Of a DNA stretch of 64,000 bases, positions 8,919-18,320 are shown one piece after another. The translations under genes were made by a program, and so were the position numbers. Source of the stretch: an uncultured Niabella sp. Lineage in GTDB: Bacteria > Bacteroidota > Bacteroidia > Chitinophagales > Chitinophagaceae. The stretch spans positions 62,001 to 126,000 of the forward strand of contig CAKSQK010000001.1 of the NCBI GenBank assembly GCA_934486785.1, in the 5' to 3' direction. The number at the start of each line of letters is the position of its first letter. The stretch's first letter is position 1. The notes below the pieces were generated by a model. The model searched no databases. It was given only the letters and a program-made list of their open reading frames with translations, and was not told where the DNA came from.

Positions 8919-10517
8919 TTAGCCTGCACGGCTTGTTAATGTTTCAACTAAAATTTTAGATACACGTTCGCCATCCATAGCGGCGCTAACTATGCCGCCG
9001 GCATAACCGGCGCCTTCACCGCAGGGGTAAAGATTTTCTATTTGCGGATGCTGCAAAGTATCAGCATCGCGCGGTATGCGCACCGGCGATGAAGTGCGCG
9101 ATTCAGTGGCCACCACAACAGCCTCATTTGTAAAATAGCCTTTCATTTTTTTACCAAATGCCACAAATCCTTTTTGCAATGTAGTATGTACAAACGCCGG
9201 CAATACCTGCTGCAGATCGGCGGATTGAATACCGGGCAGGTAAGAACATTTGGGCAGTGAGGATGATGGTCGGTTCGTACTAAAATCTACCATTCGCTGT
9301 GCGGGCGCTACCAGTTTACCACCACCTGCCGCATAAGCTTTTTGCTCCACCCATTGCTGAAAATACATCATGCCAAGCGGCCCCTGTAGTTGAGCACCAT
9401 ACAATTTTTGCATTTCTTTAATGGCATAAACATCCTTTAGTTCCACCTGCACTACAATGCCGCTATTGGCAAAAGGGTTGTTTCGTTTGCTTGGCGACCA
9501 GCCGTTAACAACAATTTCGCCCTGTGCCGTGGCTGCCGGGGCAATAATGCCGCCCGGACACATACAAAACGAAAAAACACCTGTATGATTTACCTGCTGC
9601 ACCAAACTGTACGATGCTGGCGGCAGGTACTCACCACGCGTGCCGCATTTATATTGTATTTTGTCAATCAGCTCCTGCGGGTGTTCGGCGCGTACGCCCA
9701 GTGCAAAAGGTCTGGCTTCTACCAGAATGTTTTTACGGAAAAGCAATTCAAACATATCGCGTGCAGAGTGGCCGGTGGCAACAATCACAGCATCTGCCCG
9801 AATAGTATCTTTAGCCGCTGTAATCACACCTTTGGCAACACCATCATCAATAATAAAATCCACAACCTTTGTATCAAAGAAAACATTGCTGCCGCAGTCC
9901 ACGATCTGTTGGCGCATGGCGGTAATGATCTGTGGCAGCTTATTGGTACCAATATGCGGATGCGCTTCGTATAAAATTTTTTCATCGGCGCCAAAGCGAA
10001 CAAATAAGTTTAAAATCTTCTCAATGCTGCCCCGCTTGTTGCTGCGGGTGTACAATTTGCCATCACTGTAAGTGCCGGCGCCGCCTTCGCCAAAACAATA
10101 GTTGCTTTCAGGGTTCACGCTGCCTTGTTTATTAATCGCTGCAAGGTCTCGCCGGCGGTTTTTCACATCTTTACCGCGTTCTACTATTACCGGTTTCACT
10201 CCCAGCTCAATCAGTTGCAGCGCGGCAAACAAACCCGCCGGCCCTGCACCAATAATGATTACTGAGTGCTTCGCGGTATGAACGTCTTTATAATTAAATG
10301 ATGGCAGCCGGCGCGGTTGCGGTTCTTCACCCACGTATGCTTTAAGTGTGATATTTATTAGCGGTTGGCGGCTGCGGGCATCTATTGAGCGCTTTAAAAT
10401 AGTAAACCCTGAAACGGCGGCAATATTTTTTGCCAGCGCATCAGCTATGTGTTTTTTTATAATGGAGTCGTCAGCCGCTTGTTCCGGCTTTAGCCGCAGG
10501 GTAAGATCTTTTTGCAT
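8919..10517 (-). CDS. FAD-dependent oxidoreductase, COG2509 family
   Basis: A 532-residue protein of the uncharacterised FAD-dependent dehydrogenase group. Residues 1-80 form a small N-terminal domain rich in basic residues. The FAD-binding GAGPAG (residues 90-95) follows, then an ERGKDVKNRRRD segment, a GEGGAGTYSDGKL motif and a C-terminal CGEGAGYAGGIVSAA motif closing the flavin site. No membrane segment or signal is present. The substrate is unknown for the family. It is a single gene with a divergent, nearly empty region upstream. Confidence 0.85.
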   Translation of the reverse strand: MQKDLTLRLKPEQAADDSIIKKHIADALAKNIAAVSGFTILKRSIDARSRQPLINITLKAYVGEEPQPRRLPSFNYKDVHTAKHSVIIIGAGPAGLFAALQLIELGVKPVIVERGKDVKNRRRDLAAINKQGSVNPESNYCFGEGGAGTYSDGKLYTRSNKRGSIEKILNLFVRFGADEKILYEAHPHIGTNKLPQIITAMRQQIVDCGSNVFFDTKVVDFIIDDGVAKGVITAAKDTIRADAVIVATGHSARDMFELLFRKNILVEARPFALGVRAEHPQELIDKIQYKCGTRGEYLPPASYSLVQQVNHTGVFSFCMCPGGIIAPAATAQGEIVVNGWSPSKRNNPFANSGIVVQVELKDVYAIKEMQKLYGAQLQGPLGMMYFQQWVEQKAYAAGGGKLVAPAQRMVDFSTNRPSSSLPKCSYLPGIQSADLQQVLPAFVHTTLQKGFVAFGKKMKGYFTNEAVVVATESRTSSPVRIPRDADTLQHPQIENLYPCGEGAGYAGGIVSAAMDGERVSKILVETLTSRAG

Positions 10518-10588
10518 TTGTCAGATATTTATTCTGAAATCGTTTGCAAAGAAAAGAATTTAACATGTTTCACTGTTGCGCTCAAAGA

Positions 10589-10702
10589 TATTTTTGCGTC
10601 TGACCTATAAAATATTTTAAAATGGCAGGAAGATTATTGCTGTTGTTACTGGCCATCATCATTTCAGGCAAACGAAAAATGCCTATTGATCATATTTTGT
10701 AA
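10589..10702 (+). other. Possible promoter and 26-residue hydrophobic small ORF
   Basis: TATTTTTG (10589-10596) fits the -7 consensus. Twenty-five bases on, an ATG at 10622 opens a 26-codon frame ending in TAA at 10700-10702. Its product begins MAGRLLLLLLAIIISGKRK, a hydrophobic stretch followed by basic residues. It could be a small membrane peptide or chance. There is no good -33 element and no way here to test conservation. Nothing else is evident in the 250-base gap between the oxidoreductase start and the uppP stop. Confidence 0.22.
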
Positions 10703-10766
10703 ATGCATAGCTGTGGCCAGTTTTACAGATGCTTGTATGGTTGAAAAAAACGGCAGGCCGGATTTT

Positions 10767-11588
10767 TTATTGTATCACGCCGGTGTAGATTAAAATGATC
10801 AGAATAGTGCCGGCAATGATCCTGTACCAGCCAAACATTTTAAAGCCGTATTTTTTAAGGTAGTCAATAAAAAATTTTATGGCCAGTATGGCTACCACAA
10901 AAGCCACCACATTACCCACTATAAATGCAATCGTATTATCCGGCGATTCAGTAATCAGTTCGTACCCTCTTTTTTCAACACCGCTGGCATCCCACTTTTT
11001 TATAAATAAAGAATACATGGTAGCCGCGGCCATTGTGGGCACAGCCAGGAAAAAAGAAAACTCTGCCGCCACATTGCGGGTGAACTTTTGCTGCATACCT
11101 CCAATAATAGAAGCTGCGCTGCGGCTAACACCGGGTATCATGGAAATACATTGCCAAATGCCCGTGATAAAAGCTTTTTTGTAAGAAATTTCTTCATTGG
11201 TATGAACAGTGGGATGATTGAACGACCTGTCAATAAACAATAAAACAACACCGCCAATTAAAAGCGATATGGCCACGGTAAGCGGGCTTTCCATCAGCGC
11301 GTCAATCTTATCAGAAAACAGATAGCCAAGTATCAAAGCCGGTATCACACCAATAACCAGCTTGGCATAAAACTGCCATTGGGAGAAATTAAAAAACCGC
11401 CTCCAGTACAAAACCACCACGGCCATAATAGCGCCCAGTTGAATGGCGACCTCGAATAGCTTGGTAAATTCTTCTTTGTGAATGCCGAGCAAAGAGCTGG
11501 CAATGATCATGTGGCCGGTGGAGGATATAGGCAGGTATTCTGTAATGCCTTCTACAATGGCAATGATGATGGCGTCAATGATACTCAT
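10767..11588 (-). CDS. uppP: Undecaprenyl-diphosphate phosphatase (UppP/BacA)
   Basis: A 273-residue inner-membrane enzyme that dephosphorylates undecaprenyl pyrophosphate and so recycles the lipid carrier for peptidoglycan and polysaccharide synthesis. It carries the family's catalytic motif EGITEYLPISSTGH (Glu13, Glu17 and His26) and the second PGVSRSAASI motif, within about eight membrane segments. It is third in the leftward run ftsX, DUF3098, uppP, a gene order I recognise from other Bacteroidota. Overproduction is known to give bacitracin resistance. Confidence 0.96.
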   Translation of the reverse strand: MSIIDAIIIAIVEGITEYLPISSTGHMIIASSLLGIHKEEFTKLFEVAIQLGAIMAVVVLYWRRFFNFSQWQFYAKLVIGVIPALILGYLFSDKIDALMESPLTVAISLLIGGVVLLFIDRSFNHPTVHTNEEISYKKAFITGIWQCISMIPGVSRSAASIIGGMQQKFTRNVAAEFSFFLAVPTMAAATMYSLFIKKWDASGVEKRGYELITESPDNTIAFIVGNVVAFVVAILAIKFFIDYLKKYGFKMFGWYRIIAGTILIILIYTGVIQ

Positions 11589-11654
11589 ATTTGCTGCTTA
11601 AAAAACAAGGCGACACCGTTACGTACCGCCTTATTGAAAAATGTTTTGCCGTAA

Positions 11655-11888
11655 TTATTTTTTAAAAAGCGCGAAGATCTCAATACCAAGGCCCAGTATA
11701 ATTAAAATGGGAGCCACAGTAATTCTTATAGGACTGTAAACTGCCTCTGCATCAAACACAGCGGGATCGGCATTGCTTTTGCCGCCAGACATTAAGATCA
11801 TGCCCAATGCAATGACAAGTATGCCTATCAGCATCCATAAATAATTGGACTTGCCAAACATTGAGGGTGTATTATTTCCAGCGCTCAT
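11655..11888 (-). CDS. DUF3098 small membrane protein
   Basis: A 77-residue protein with two hydrophobic segments (about 14-32 and 53-73) separated by a short loop containing DPAVFDAEAVYSPIR. That loop sequence is the hallmark of DUF3098, a Bacteroidota family of unknown role. It sits between ftsX and uppP, about 65 bases from each, so a link to division or envelope synthesis is inferred from position only. Confidence 0.85.
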   Translation of the reverse strand: MSAGNNTPSMFGKSNYLWMLIGILVIALGMILMSGGKSNADPAVFDAEAVYSPIRITVAPILIILGLGIEIFALFKK

Positions 11889-11951
11889 AAATTTGCTTTT
11901 TAAGAACGCGCAATATAGCTATTTCCTTTTTAAACAGGTTGATAAATTTTG

Positions 11952-12824
11952 CTAATAAAGGTCATCAAGCTTTTTACGCAAATACTTTATTACGCTGGTG
12001 TGCGTGCTGATAACCGTAATGAAAATACCCAAAACAAACATGCCCAGGAACAGCAGAGAAAGTAAAGAATTATCCCTGATGGCCTTCAGCTCCGGCAACA
12101 TTCTTTCTGCCGCTACCACAATGGCATAAACAGCCGCAACAGCAATGATGCCGCTGATGGCCCCGTTGATCACCGCTCTTGTATTAAGTGGCTTTGCAAT
12201 AAACCACCTTGTGGCGCCTACCATTTGCATGGTTTTAATTAAAAACCGGTTGCTGAACATGGCCAGCCTGATGGTATTATCAATTAAAAATATAACCACC
12301 AGCGCCAGTAAAATAGCCGCTCCCAGCAATATCCAGCTTACTTTGTTCAAATTGGTGTTCAGCTTGCTCACCAGCTCCTGCTGGTACTGCACATCTGTTA
12401 CGTATGTTTGCTTTTCAAGGTCTTCCTGGATTTTTTTCATGGCCTCGGAAGTCACATAATCGGGCATGAGTTTAAAATCAATGCTGTTGGGCAGTGGGTT
12501 TTCTGTCAGCACATCGCTCCAGTCTTCATTACCATCGGCCATATATTTTTTCTTGGCCATTTCCTTGGTGGTAAAAGTGTATTCTTTCACATAGGGCTGA
12601 GAAGCGATGTATTGCACAAGCGCAGCGCTGTCAGCTGCCGCCAGCGGTTCCCGCAAATACACGTTCATCTCCACATTTTGTTTGAAGTGCTCGCCCAGGG
12701 CACGGGTATTAATGATCAGCCACCCGATCATTCCCAATAAAAACAATACCAGCGTTACGCCTAATATTGCCATGAAATAGGAAGGCTTACCTCTTTTTGT
12801 AGAAATTTTTGGTTGCGCTGCCAT
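11952..12824 (-). CDS. ftsX: Cell division protein FtsX
   Basis: A 290-residue permease-like protein. In other bacteria FtsX pairs with the ATPase FtsE to activate peptidoglycan hydrolases at the septum. It has one N-terminal membrane helix (about 19-41), a periplasmic domain (VEMNVYLREPLAAADSAAL to about 165) and three C-terminal helices, with the conserved LIKTMQMVGATRWFI loop between the second and third. ftsE is not adjacent, which is common in this phylum. It is the first gene of the leftward ftsX-DUF3098-uppP run, divergent from leuS. Confidence 0.92.
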   Translation of the reverse strand: MAAQPKISTKRGKPSYFMAILGVTLVLFLLGMIGWLIINTRALGEHFKQNVEMNVYLREPLAAADSAALVQYIASQPYVKEYTFTTKEMAKKKYMADGNEDWSDVLTENPLPNSIDFKLMPDYVTSEAMKKIQEDLEKQTYVTDVQYQQELVSKLNTNLNKVSWILLGAAILLALVVIFLIDNTIRLAMFSNRFLIKTMQMVGATRWFIAKPLNTRAVINGAISGIIAVAAVYAIVVAAERMLPELKAIRDNSLLSLLFLGMFVLGIFITVISTHTSVIKYLRKKLDDLY

Positions 12825-12890
12825 ATAATTTTTACTACTTTACTGATTGCTTCAATGCAGGCAAATTTAATGGATTCGGGCTACAATGCT

Positions 12891-12898
12891 TAAATTTG
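12891..12898 (+). promoter_or_regulatory. -7 promoter element of leuS
   Basis: TAAATTTG matches TAnnTTTG and lies about 52 bases before the preferred leuS ATG at 12951. It leaves room for a normal leader. The -33 element is weak. Confidence 0.4.
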
Positions 12899-12950
12899 CT
12901 GCTTTTTAAAGCATGCCGATGGTATGCCGGTTAGCAGTCAACTTAAAAGT

Positions 12951-15782
12951 ATGGACTACAATTTTAATCAGATAGAAAAGAAGTGGCAACAAAAATGGGC
13001 TGCCGACAACACCTACCAGGTATCAAACAACAGCGATAAACCTAAATATTATGTGCTGGACATGTTTCCTTACCCCAGCGGCGCGGGCCTGCACGTGGGG
13101 CATCCTTTAGGATATATTGCCAGCGATATTTTTGCGCGTTACAAAAGGCTGAAAGGTTTTAACGTGCTGCACCCCATGGGTTACGATGCGTTTGGGCTGC
13201 CAGCCGAGCAATACGCCATTGAGCACGGCATCCATCCCGCCGTTTCTACTGAAAACAACATCAATACATTTCGCAAACAGCTTGATAATATTGGCTTTAG
13301 CTTTGACTGGAACCGCGAAGTACGCACCAGCGATCCTGAATATTATAAATGGACGCAGTGGATCTTTTTGCAATTGTTCAAATCCTGGTTCAACCGGAAA
13401 ACACAAAAAGCAGAGCCGGTTGACCAACTGGTTGAAATATTTGCTGCGGAAGGAAATAGCAATCACCCGGTGCCCAATGCGGGTTACAAGCTGCCTGCTG
13501 GCAACCAGTCTGAAAATATTTTTTCAGCCAGCGACTGGAATCAATTTGACGAAGCCGTTCAACAACAAATTTTAATGGAATACCGCCTGGCTTATTGCGG
13601 CTATGGCGAAGTGAACTGGTGCGAAGCGCTGGGAACTGTTTTGGCCAATGATGAAGTGGTAAACGGCGTGAGCGAGCGCGGCGGCCATCCCGTGGTAAAA
13701 AAGAAACTGCGACAGTGGTACCTGCGCATTACCGAATATGCCGACAGGTTGCTTAAAGGCCTTCAGGAAGTGGATTTTAGCGAGGCCATGAAGGAAATGC
13801 AAACCAACTGGATCGGGAAAAGCAGCGGCGCAGAAATTCAATTTATAATTGACAATTCACAATCTGTAATTAATGTATACACCACCCGCCCCGATACCAT
13901 TTTTGGTGTTGACTTTATGGTCATTGCGCCTGAACTGAAGCTGGTTGACCAGATCAAATCGCCCGGACAGGCGGCCGCGGTTGATGAATATGTGGCCTGG
14001 GTAAAAAGCCGCAGCGAGCGCGAAAGAATGGCTGAGAAAAAGATCAGCGGTGTATTTACCGGCGCTTATGCCATCAACCCTTTTAATGGCAGGCAAATCC
14101 CCATCTGGATCAGCGAATACGTGCTGGCCGGCTACGGCACCGGCGCTATTATGGCTGTGCCTTGTGGCGACGAGCGCGATCATAAATTTGCGCAGCATTT
14201 CAACATTCCCATTACCAATATTATTGGCAGCCACTACAACGGCGCAGAAGCCAACCCAACCAAAGATGCCATATTGGAAAATTCAGATTTCCTGAATGGC
14301 ATGGTCATGCGTGAGGCCATTGAAGTGGTGATTACTGAATTGGAAAAAAAAGGCATCGGAAAGCGTAAGACCAATTATAAAATGCGCGATGCTGCTTTCA
14401 GCCGCCAACGCTACTGGGGCGAGCCTTTCCCAATTGTATGGAAAAACGGCATAGCCTACCCTCTTGACGAAAGCGACCTGCCGCTGGAGCTGCCAAAGGT
14501 TGACAGCTATTCACCCGGCCCGGAAGGTGAAGGTCCACTGGCCAATATTCCGGAGTGGGTGGAACGCAACCTGGAAACCAACACCATGCCCGGCTATGCC
14601 GGAAGCAGTTGGTATTTCTTAAGGTATATGGACCCGCATAATAAAAATGAATTTGCCGGAAGGCAGACTACCGATTACTGGAACCAGGTAGACCTGTACA
14701 TTGGCGGAACAGAACACGCGGTGGGTCATTTGCTATACAGCCGTTTATGGACAAAGGTTTTGCATGACCTGGGACATTTAAGCTTTGACGAGCCATTTAA
14801 AAGATTGTTGAACCAGGGAATGATTCAGGGAAGCAGCAGGTTTGTATACCGGGTTCATGGCAGTAACCAATTTGTTTCTTTCGGGCAAAAAGACAAGCAC
14901 CAGACAGACGCTATACATGTAGATGTAAATATTGTAGATGGCCTTGAGCTTGATATTCAAAAATTCAGGCAATTGCGCAATGGCGAGTATGCCGATGCTG
15001 AATTTATATTGGAAGACGGCTCTGTATATTCCACGCAGGAAGTGCAGAACAGTGCTTATATCTGCGGCAGCGAAGTTGAGAAAATGTCCAAATCCAAATT
15101 CAATACCGTAAACCCCGATGACCTTGTGGTAAAATATGGCGCCGACACATTCCGGATGTATGAAATGTTCCTGGGCCCGGTGGAAATGAGCAAACCCTGG
15201 GATACTAAAGGCATTGAAGGCGTTCACAGGTTTTTAAAAAAATTATGGAGGTTGTTTTACAAAGACGCTGCCAACGGCGAAAGCCAGGGCACAGCTTTAT
15301 GGACGGATGACGCACCCACTGCCGTTGAGTTGAAAGCGCTTCATAAGGCTATTAAAAAAATTGAAGACGACACTGAACGCTTCAGCTTTAACACCGCTGT
15401 AAGCAGTTTTATGATCCTGATAAATGAACTGTCTGAACTGAAGTGCCACAAAAAAACCATCCTGGAACCTGTACTGGTAATACTGGCGCCCTATGCGCCA
15501 CACATTGCCGAAGAGCTGTGGCATGCCCTGGGCAATACCACTTCTGTAGTTGATGCGCCATACCCAAAATTTGAAGCGCAATATGTAAAAGAAAGCAGCA
15601 AGGAATACCCTATTTCGGTTAACGGCAAACTGCGCACCACCATGGTTATTTCTTTAGATGCTGAACAAGCTGAAGTGGAAATGATGGTACTGGCAAATGA
15701 AGTGATTCAAAAATGGATAGAAGGTAAAACGCCTAAAAAGATCATTTATATAAAAAATAAAATGGTGAACGTGGTTGTATAA
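12951..15782 (+). CDS. leuS: Leucyl-tRNA synthetase
   Basis: A 943-residue class I synthetase that charges tRNA(Leu). The HIGH-type motif is HVGH at residues 48-51 and the KMSKS loop is at 711-715. Between them lies the CP1 editing domain, with a TTRPDTIFG threonine-rich signature and the GTGAIMAVPCGDERD segment. Two stretches look like lineage insertions: one after residue 150 (rich in N, Q and A) and one before KMSKS. The ATG at 12951 gives the usual short MDYNFNQIEKKWQ start; an in-frame ATG nine codons upstream (12924) is less likely. A bidirectional terminator follows. Confidence 0.97.
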   Translation: MDYNFNQIEKKWQQKWAADNTYQVSNNSDKPKYYVLDMFPYPSGAGLHVGHPLGYIASDIFARYKRLKGFNVLHPMGYDAFGLPAEQYAIEHGIHPAVSTENNINTFRKQLDNIGFSFDWNREVRTSDPEYYKWTQWIFLQLFKSWFNRKTQKAEPVDQLVEIFAAEGNSNHPVPNAGYKLPAGNQSENIFSASDWNQFDEAVQQQILMEYRLAYCGYGEVNWCEALGTVLANDEVVNGVSERGGHPVVKKKLRQWYLRITEYADRLLKGLQEVDFSEAMKEMQTNWIGKSSGAEIQFIIDNSQSVINVYTTRPDTIFGVDFMVIAPELKLVDQIKSPGQAAAVDEYVAWVKSRSERERMAEKKISGVFTGAYAINPFNGRQIPIWISEYVLAGYGTGAIMAVPCGDERDHKFAQHFNIPITNIIGSHYNGAEANPTKDAILENSDFLNGMVMREAIEVVITELEKKGIGKRKTNYKMRDAAFSRQRYWGEPFPIVWKNGIAYPLDESDLPLELPKVDSYSPGPEGEGPLANIPEWVERNLETNTMPGYAGSSWYFLRYMDPHNKNEFAGRQTTDYWNQVDLYIGGTEHAVGHLLYSRLWTKVLHDLGHLSFDEPFKRLLNQGMIQGSSRFVYRVHGSNQFVSFGQKDKHQTDAIHVDVNIVDGLELDIQKFRQLRNGEYADAEFILEDGSVYSTQEVQNSAYICGSEVEKMSKSKFNTVNPDDLVVKYGADTFRMYEMFLGPVEMSKPWDTKGIEGVHRFLKKLWRLFYKDAANGESQGTALWTDDAPTAVELKALHKAIKKIEDDTERFSFNTAVSSFMILINELSELKCHKKTILEPVLVILAPYAPHIAEELWHALGNTTSVVDAPYPKFEAQYVKESSKEYPISVNGKLRTTMVISLDAEQAEVEMMVLANEVIQKWIEGKTPKKIIYIKNKMVNVVV

Positions 15783-15795
15783 AAGTCCCTAACAT

Positions 15796-15826
15796 AAAAA
15801 CCATCCTTTGCGGGGATGGTTTTTTT
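15796..15826. terminator. Bidirectional terminator between leuS and the DUF3108 gene
   Basis: ACCATCC (15800-15806) pairs with GGATGGT (15814-15820), flanked by an A run on the left and a T run on the right. It can therefore serve both converging genes. Confidence 0.85.
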
Positions 15827-15850
15827 ATATCTTAAAACTACTATAGTTTC

Positions 15851-16678
15851 TTAAAATTTCCTGATCAGCGCGCTCATGGGGCTTCTCAACCCCTGGAAGC
15901 TGGTCATGTCTACTCTTACTTTTCCAACTATGATGGGGCTTTCCACACGTATGGGTACTTTGTTGGCATCTTCTGTTACCCACACGGTCATTTTTTCATC
16001 TCCTTTAAAAATATTTCCTTTAATGGTAACGGGCCGTATTTTTATAGCTTTAAACCGGCCGTATTTTGTGGAAATGGTTTCTTTGCCCAAATAGCGGATG
16101 GACATTTGATACACCTCATTGTCGAGAAACATGTTAAAGGCGATCCTGTCATTTACCTTCAGCCTGTTAAAATCCACATTGCGCGCGTAAAACACGGAGC
16201 TTACCACATCCTGCACACAGGCAGGCACTTTAAATACACCTTCGTTGGTTACCGCTGTATTGGCATTTTTATTAAAACTTACGTTTTGATATTTTTTATA
16301 ATCGCCTTCATGCACGTTGCGCACAAACTTCAGGGGTTGCAGCGTTTCAGTGTCCATATAAGTTTCATACTTATCTCTTGCTTTATAAGCCCATTCATAA
16401 GAAGGCAGCGTGCGGCCTTCAGCTTCCACGTGGTACACGCTGCGGCCATTGAGCTTTTCAAGCGTGGTAGTAAAACTGCCCGTACCAGCAGGCGCGTTGA
16501 TGAGGTTGCCTACGGAATAATATACTGTAAAACCTACTTTTTCACCTTCTTTAAATGCCGTGTTGCTGATAGCACAGCTTGCACTGCTGCTTTGGCCCGT
16601 ATGAAATGCATCCTGCAGGCCATTGCCAAATGGTAAAAAAGCAAAAAGCGGTAGTATTGATAATTTAAGTGCCTTCAT
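15851..16678 (-). CDS. DUF3108 domain protein, exported
   Basis: A 275-residue protein with an N-terminal hydrophobic signal (residues about 4-22). The DUF3108 body follows: FKEGEKVGFTVYYSVGNLI, the VEAEGRTLPSYEWAYKARDKYETY block, and a C-terminal KMTVWVTEDANKVPIRVESPI strand pair. The family is predicted to be a periplasmic or outer-membrane-facing beta structure of unknown role. The start overlaps the end of the flippase-like gene by 14 bases, so the two are translationally close and probably functionally linked. Confidence 0.82.
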   Translation of the reverse strand: MKALKLSILPLFAFLPFGNGLQDAFHTGQSSSASCAISNTAFKEGEKVGFTVYYSVGNLINAPAGTGSFTTTLEKLNGRSVYHVEAEGRTLPSYEWAYKARDKYETYMDTETLQPLKFVRNVHEGDYKKYQNVSFNKNANTAVTNEGVFKVPACVQDVVSSVFYARNVDFNRLKVNDRIAFNMFLDNEVYQMSIRYLGKETISTKYGRFKAIKIRPVTIKGNIFKGDEKMTVWVTEDANKVPIRVESPIIVGKVRVDMTSFQGLRSPMSALIRKF

Positions 16679-17666
16679 GTTTATTTTTAATGATGTTTCT
16701 GATACTCAGGATCAAAAGGCTGCCCATCAATGCCGGTATCACCAAATTTATTAACCAGATGCTTATTGATGTAAGGCTTATTCCAAGATGGTTCTTGCTG
16801 AATAAACCCATCAATATAATACTTAATTCATTTCTCAGCCCCAGATCGGTAAACAATGCAATAGTGGGAATAATGGCCATGACCAAAAACATAATGCTCA
16901 CGCCCGTCCACGCCTGCAAAAAATTTACCTCTACGCCAAAGAGCCTGAATAAGAGATAGTACTGTATAATAAAAATACAATATCTGCTTACTGATAAGGA
17001 CAAGAACCTTAATAACAACGTTGCATCAAATTCTTCAATGGCTTCTATTACCCAGGCATATTTCCTAAAGGCAGGCAATTTATCAATTATTTTTACTACC
17101 CATGACAACCGAAAGTAAAATAATGTTAAAATAACCAGCACAGCGCCCGTACCATACAATACGGCCTGCACCCATACTTCTGATAAGATACCGGCCTGCA
17201 CGATCAACCCCCTATAAAAAAGTAATGCCAGGAAGCCCATTAGAATGGTAGTGATCAACTGGCTGATGCTGCCCACCATGGTAAGTGAAATGGCTTTGAT
17301 GCGGTTGCCTTCATCCATGTACAACATCCGGCCAAAATACTCACCTACCCTGTTGGGCGTACTTACAGAAAAAGAAACGCCCGAGAGTACAGCCTTAAAA
17401 GCTTTTATAAAACTGATGGGCTGAAGTTTTCTTGCCGCCAGCATCCATTTATATGCTTCAAGCCCCCAATGCACAAGCATTAAAACAAGCGCGGCAATCA
17501 AATACAATATCTGCGAACTTGCAAAAGCCTCTTTTATATGTTGCCATGATTGTGCAAGCCCCGGCTGGTTTTTTATTTGATTATAGATAGACCAGCTAAG
17601 CCATACAAACAAAACAGGCCCTAAAAAATAATTGATGAATATTTTGATACTTTTGCTGATCTTCAT
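16665..17666 (-). CDS. Lysylphosphatidylglycerol synthase TM-domain / flippase-like protein
   Basis: A 333-residue membrane protein with eight or so hydrophobic segments and the family blocks WGLEAYKWMLAARKL, FKAVLSGVSFSVSTPNRVGEYFGRM and a C-terminal DLGLRNELSIIL. This matches the MprF N-terminal (UPF0104) membrane domain without the synthase domain. The substrate is probably a lipid but unproven. The ATG at 17666 is chosen over a TTG at 17699, which would overlap the divergent ruvC start. It is cotranscribed with the DUF3108 gene. Confidence 0.85.
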   Translation of the reverse strand: MKISKSIKIFINYFLGPVLFVWLSWSIYNQIKNQPGLAQSWQHIKEAFASSQILYLIAALVLMLVHWGLEAYKWMLAARKLQPISFIKAFKAVLSGVSFSVSTPNRVGEYFGRMLYMDEGNRIKAISLTMVGSISQLITTILMGFLALLFYRGLIVQAGILSEVWVQAVLYGTGAVLVILTLFYFRLSWVVKIIDKLPAFRKYAWVIEAIEEFDATLLLRFLSLSVSRYCIFIIQYYLLFRLFGVEVNFLQAWTGVSIMFLVMAIIPTIALFTDLGLRNELSIILMGLFSKNHLGISLTSISIWLINLVIPALMGSLLILSIRNIIKNKHEGT

Positions 17667-17693
17667 TTTGATAGCAGTAAAAATAAATACTAC

Positions 17694-18254
17694 TTGCAAG
17701 ATTCAGGTAAAATAATATTAGGCATTGACCCCGGCACACTGATTATGGGCTACAGCATTATTGAATGCCAGGGCCGCAAAGTTACGCTGCATGAAATGCA
17801 ATCGCTTAAGCTGCATAAAAGAATTGAGGGGTATGAGCGGCTGCACCTCGTTTATCAAAAAGTTACACAGATCATACACCAGTTCAAGCCGCATGAGCTG
17901 GCTATTGAAGCGCCATTTTTTGGCAAAAATGTGCAAAGCATGCTTAAGCTGGGCCGCGCACAGGGTGTGGCCATTGCAGCAGCTATGCAAAGCCATTTAC
18001 CGGTAACTGAATATTCGCCGCGAAAAATAAAACAATCCATAACAGGCAATGGGAATGCTGCTAAGGAGCAGGTTTGGAAAATGCTGCAACAGGTTTTATC
18101 GCTAAAAGAAATGCCCGATTATTTTGATGCCACAGACGCCCTTGCCGTAGCCATGTGCCACCATTACCAGCTTACAGCCCCTGTAAAGAAAGCAGGCAGC
18201 GGTGGTAATTGGGAAGATTTTATTAAAAAAAATCCGGGCAGGATCATTGGCTAA
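17694..18254 (+). CDS. ruvC: Crossover junction endodeoxyribonuclease RuvC
   Basis: A 186-residue Holliday-junction resolvase. All four acidic catalytic residues are visible: Asp12 in GIDPGT, Glu72 in AIEAPFFGKN, and Asp145 and Asp148 in DATDALAVA. The start is a TTG at 17694. The first in-frame ATG (codon 19) would remove the first catalytic aspartate, and no ATG or GTG lies upstream before the overlapping divergent gene. ruvA and ruvB are not in the window, which is usual for this phylum. Confidence 0.95.
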   Translation: MQDSGKIILGIDPGTLIMGYSIIECQGRKVTLHEMQSLKLHKRIEGYERLHLVYQKVTQIIHQFKPHELAIEAPFFGKNVQSMLKLGRAQGVAIAAAMQSHLPVTEYSPRKIKQSITGNGNAAKEQVWKMLQQVLSLKEMPDYFDATDALAVAMCHHYQLTAPVKKAGSGGNWEDFIKKNPGRIIG

Positions 18255-18305
18255 ATTGCAGCCCATTTGCCTTAAAATTTACCTTTTACATACCATTTTG
18301 ATGGC

Positions 18306-18313
18306 TATCTTTG
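18306..18313 (+). promoter_or_regulatory. -7 promoter element abutting lspA
   Basis: TATCTTTG matches TAnnTTTG and ends only seven bases before the lspA ATG. The transcript would be leaderless or nearly so. Confidence 0.45.
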
Positions 18314-18320
18314 CCGCCTT

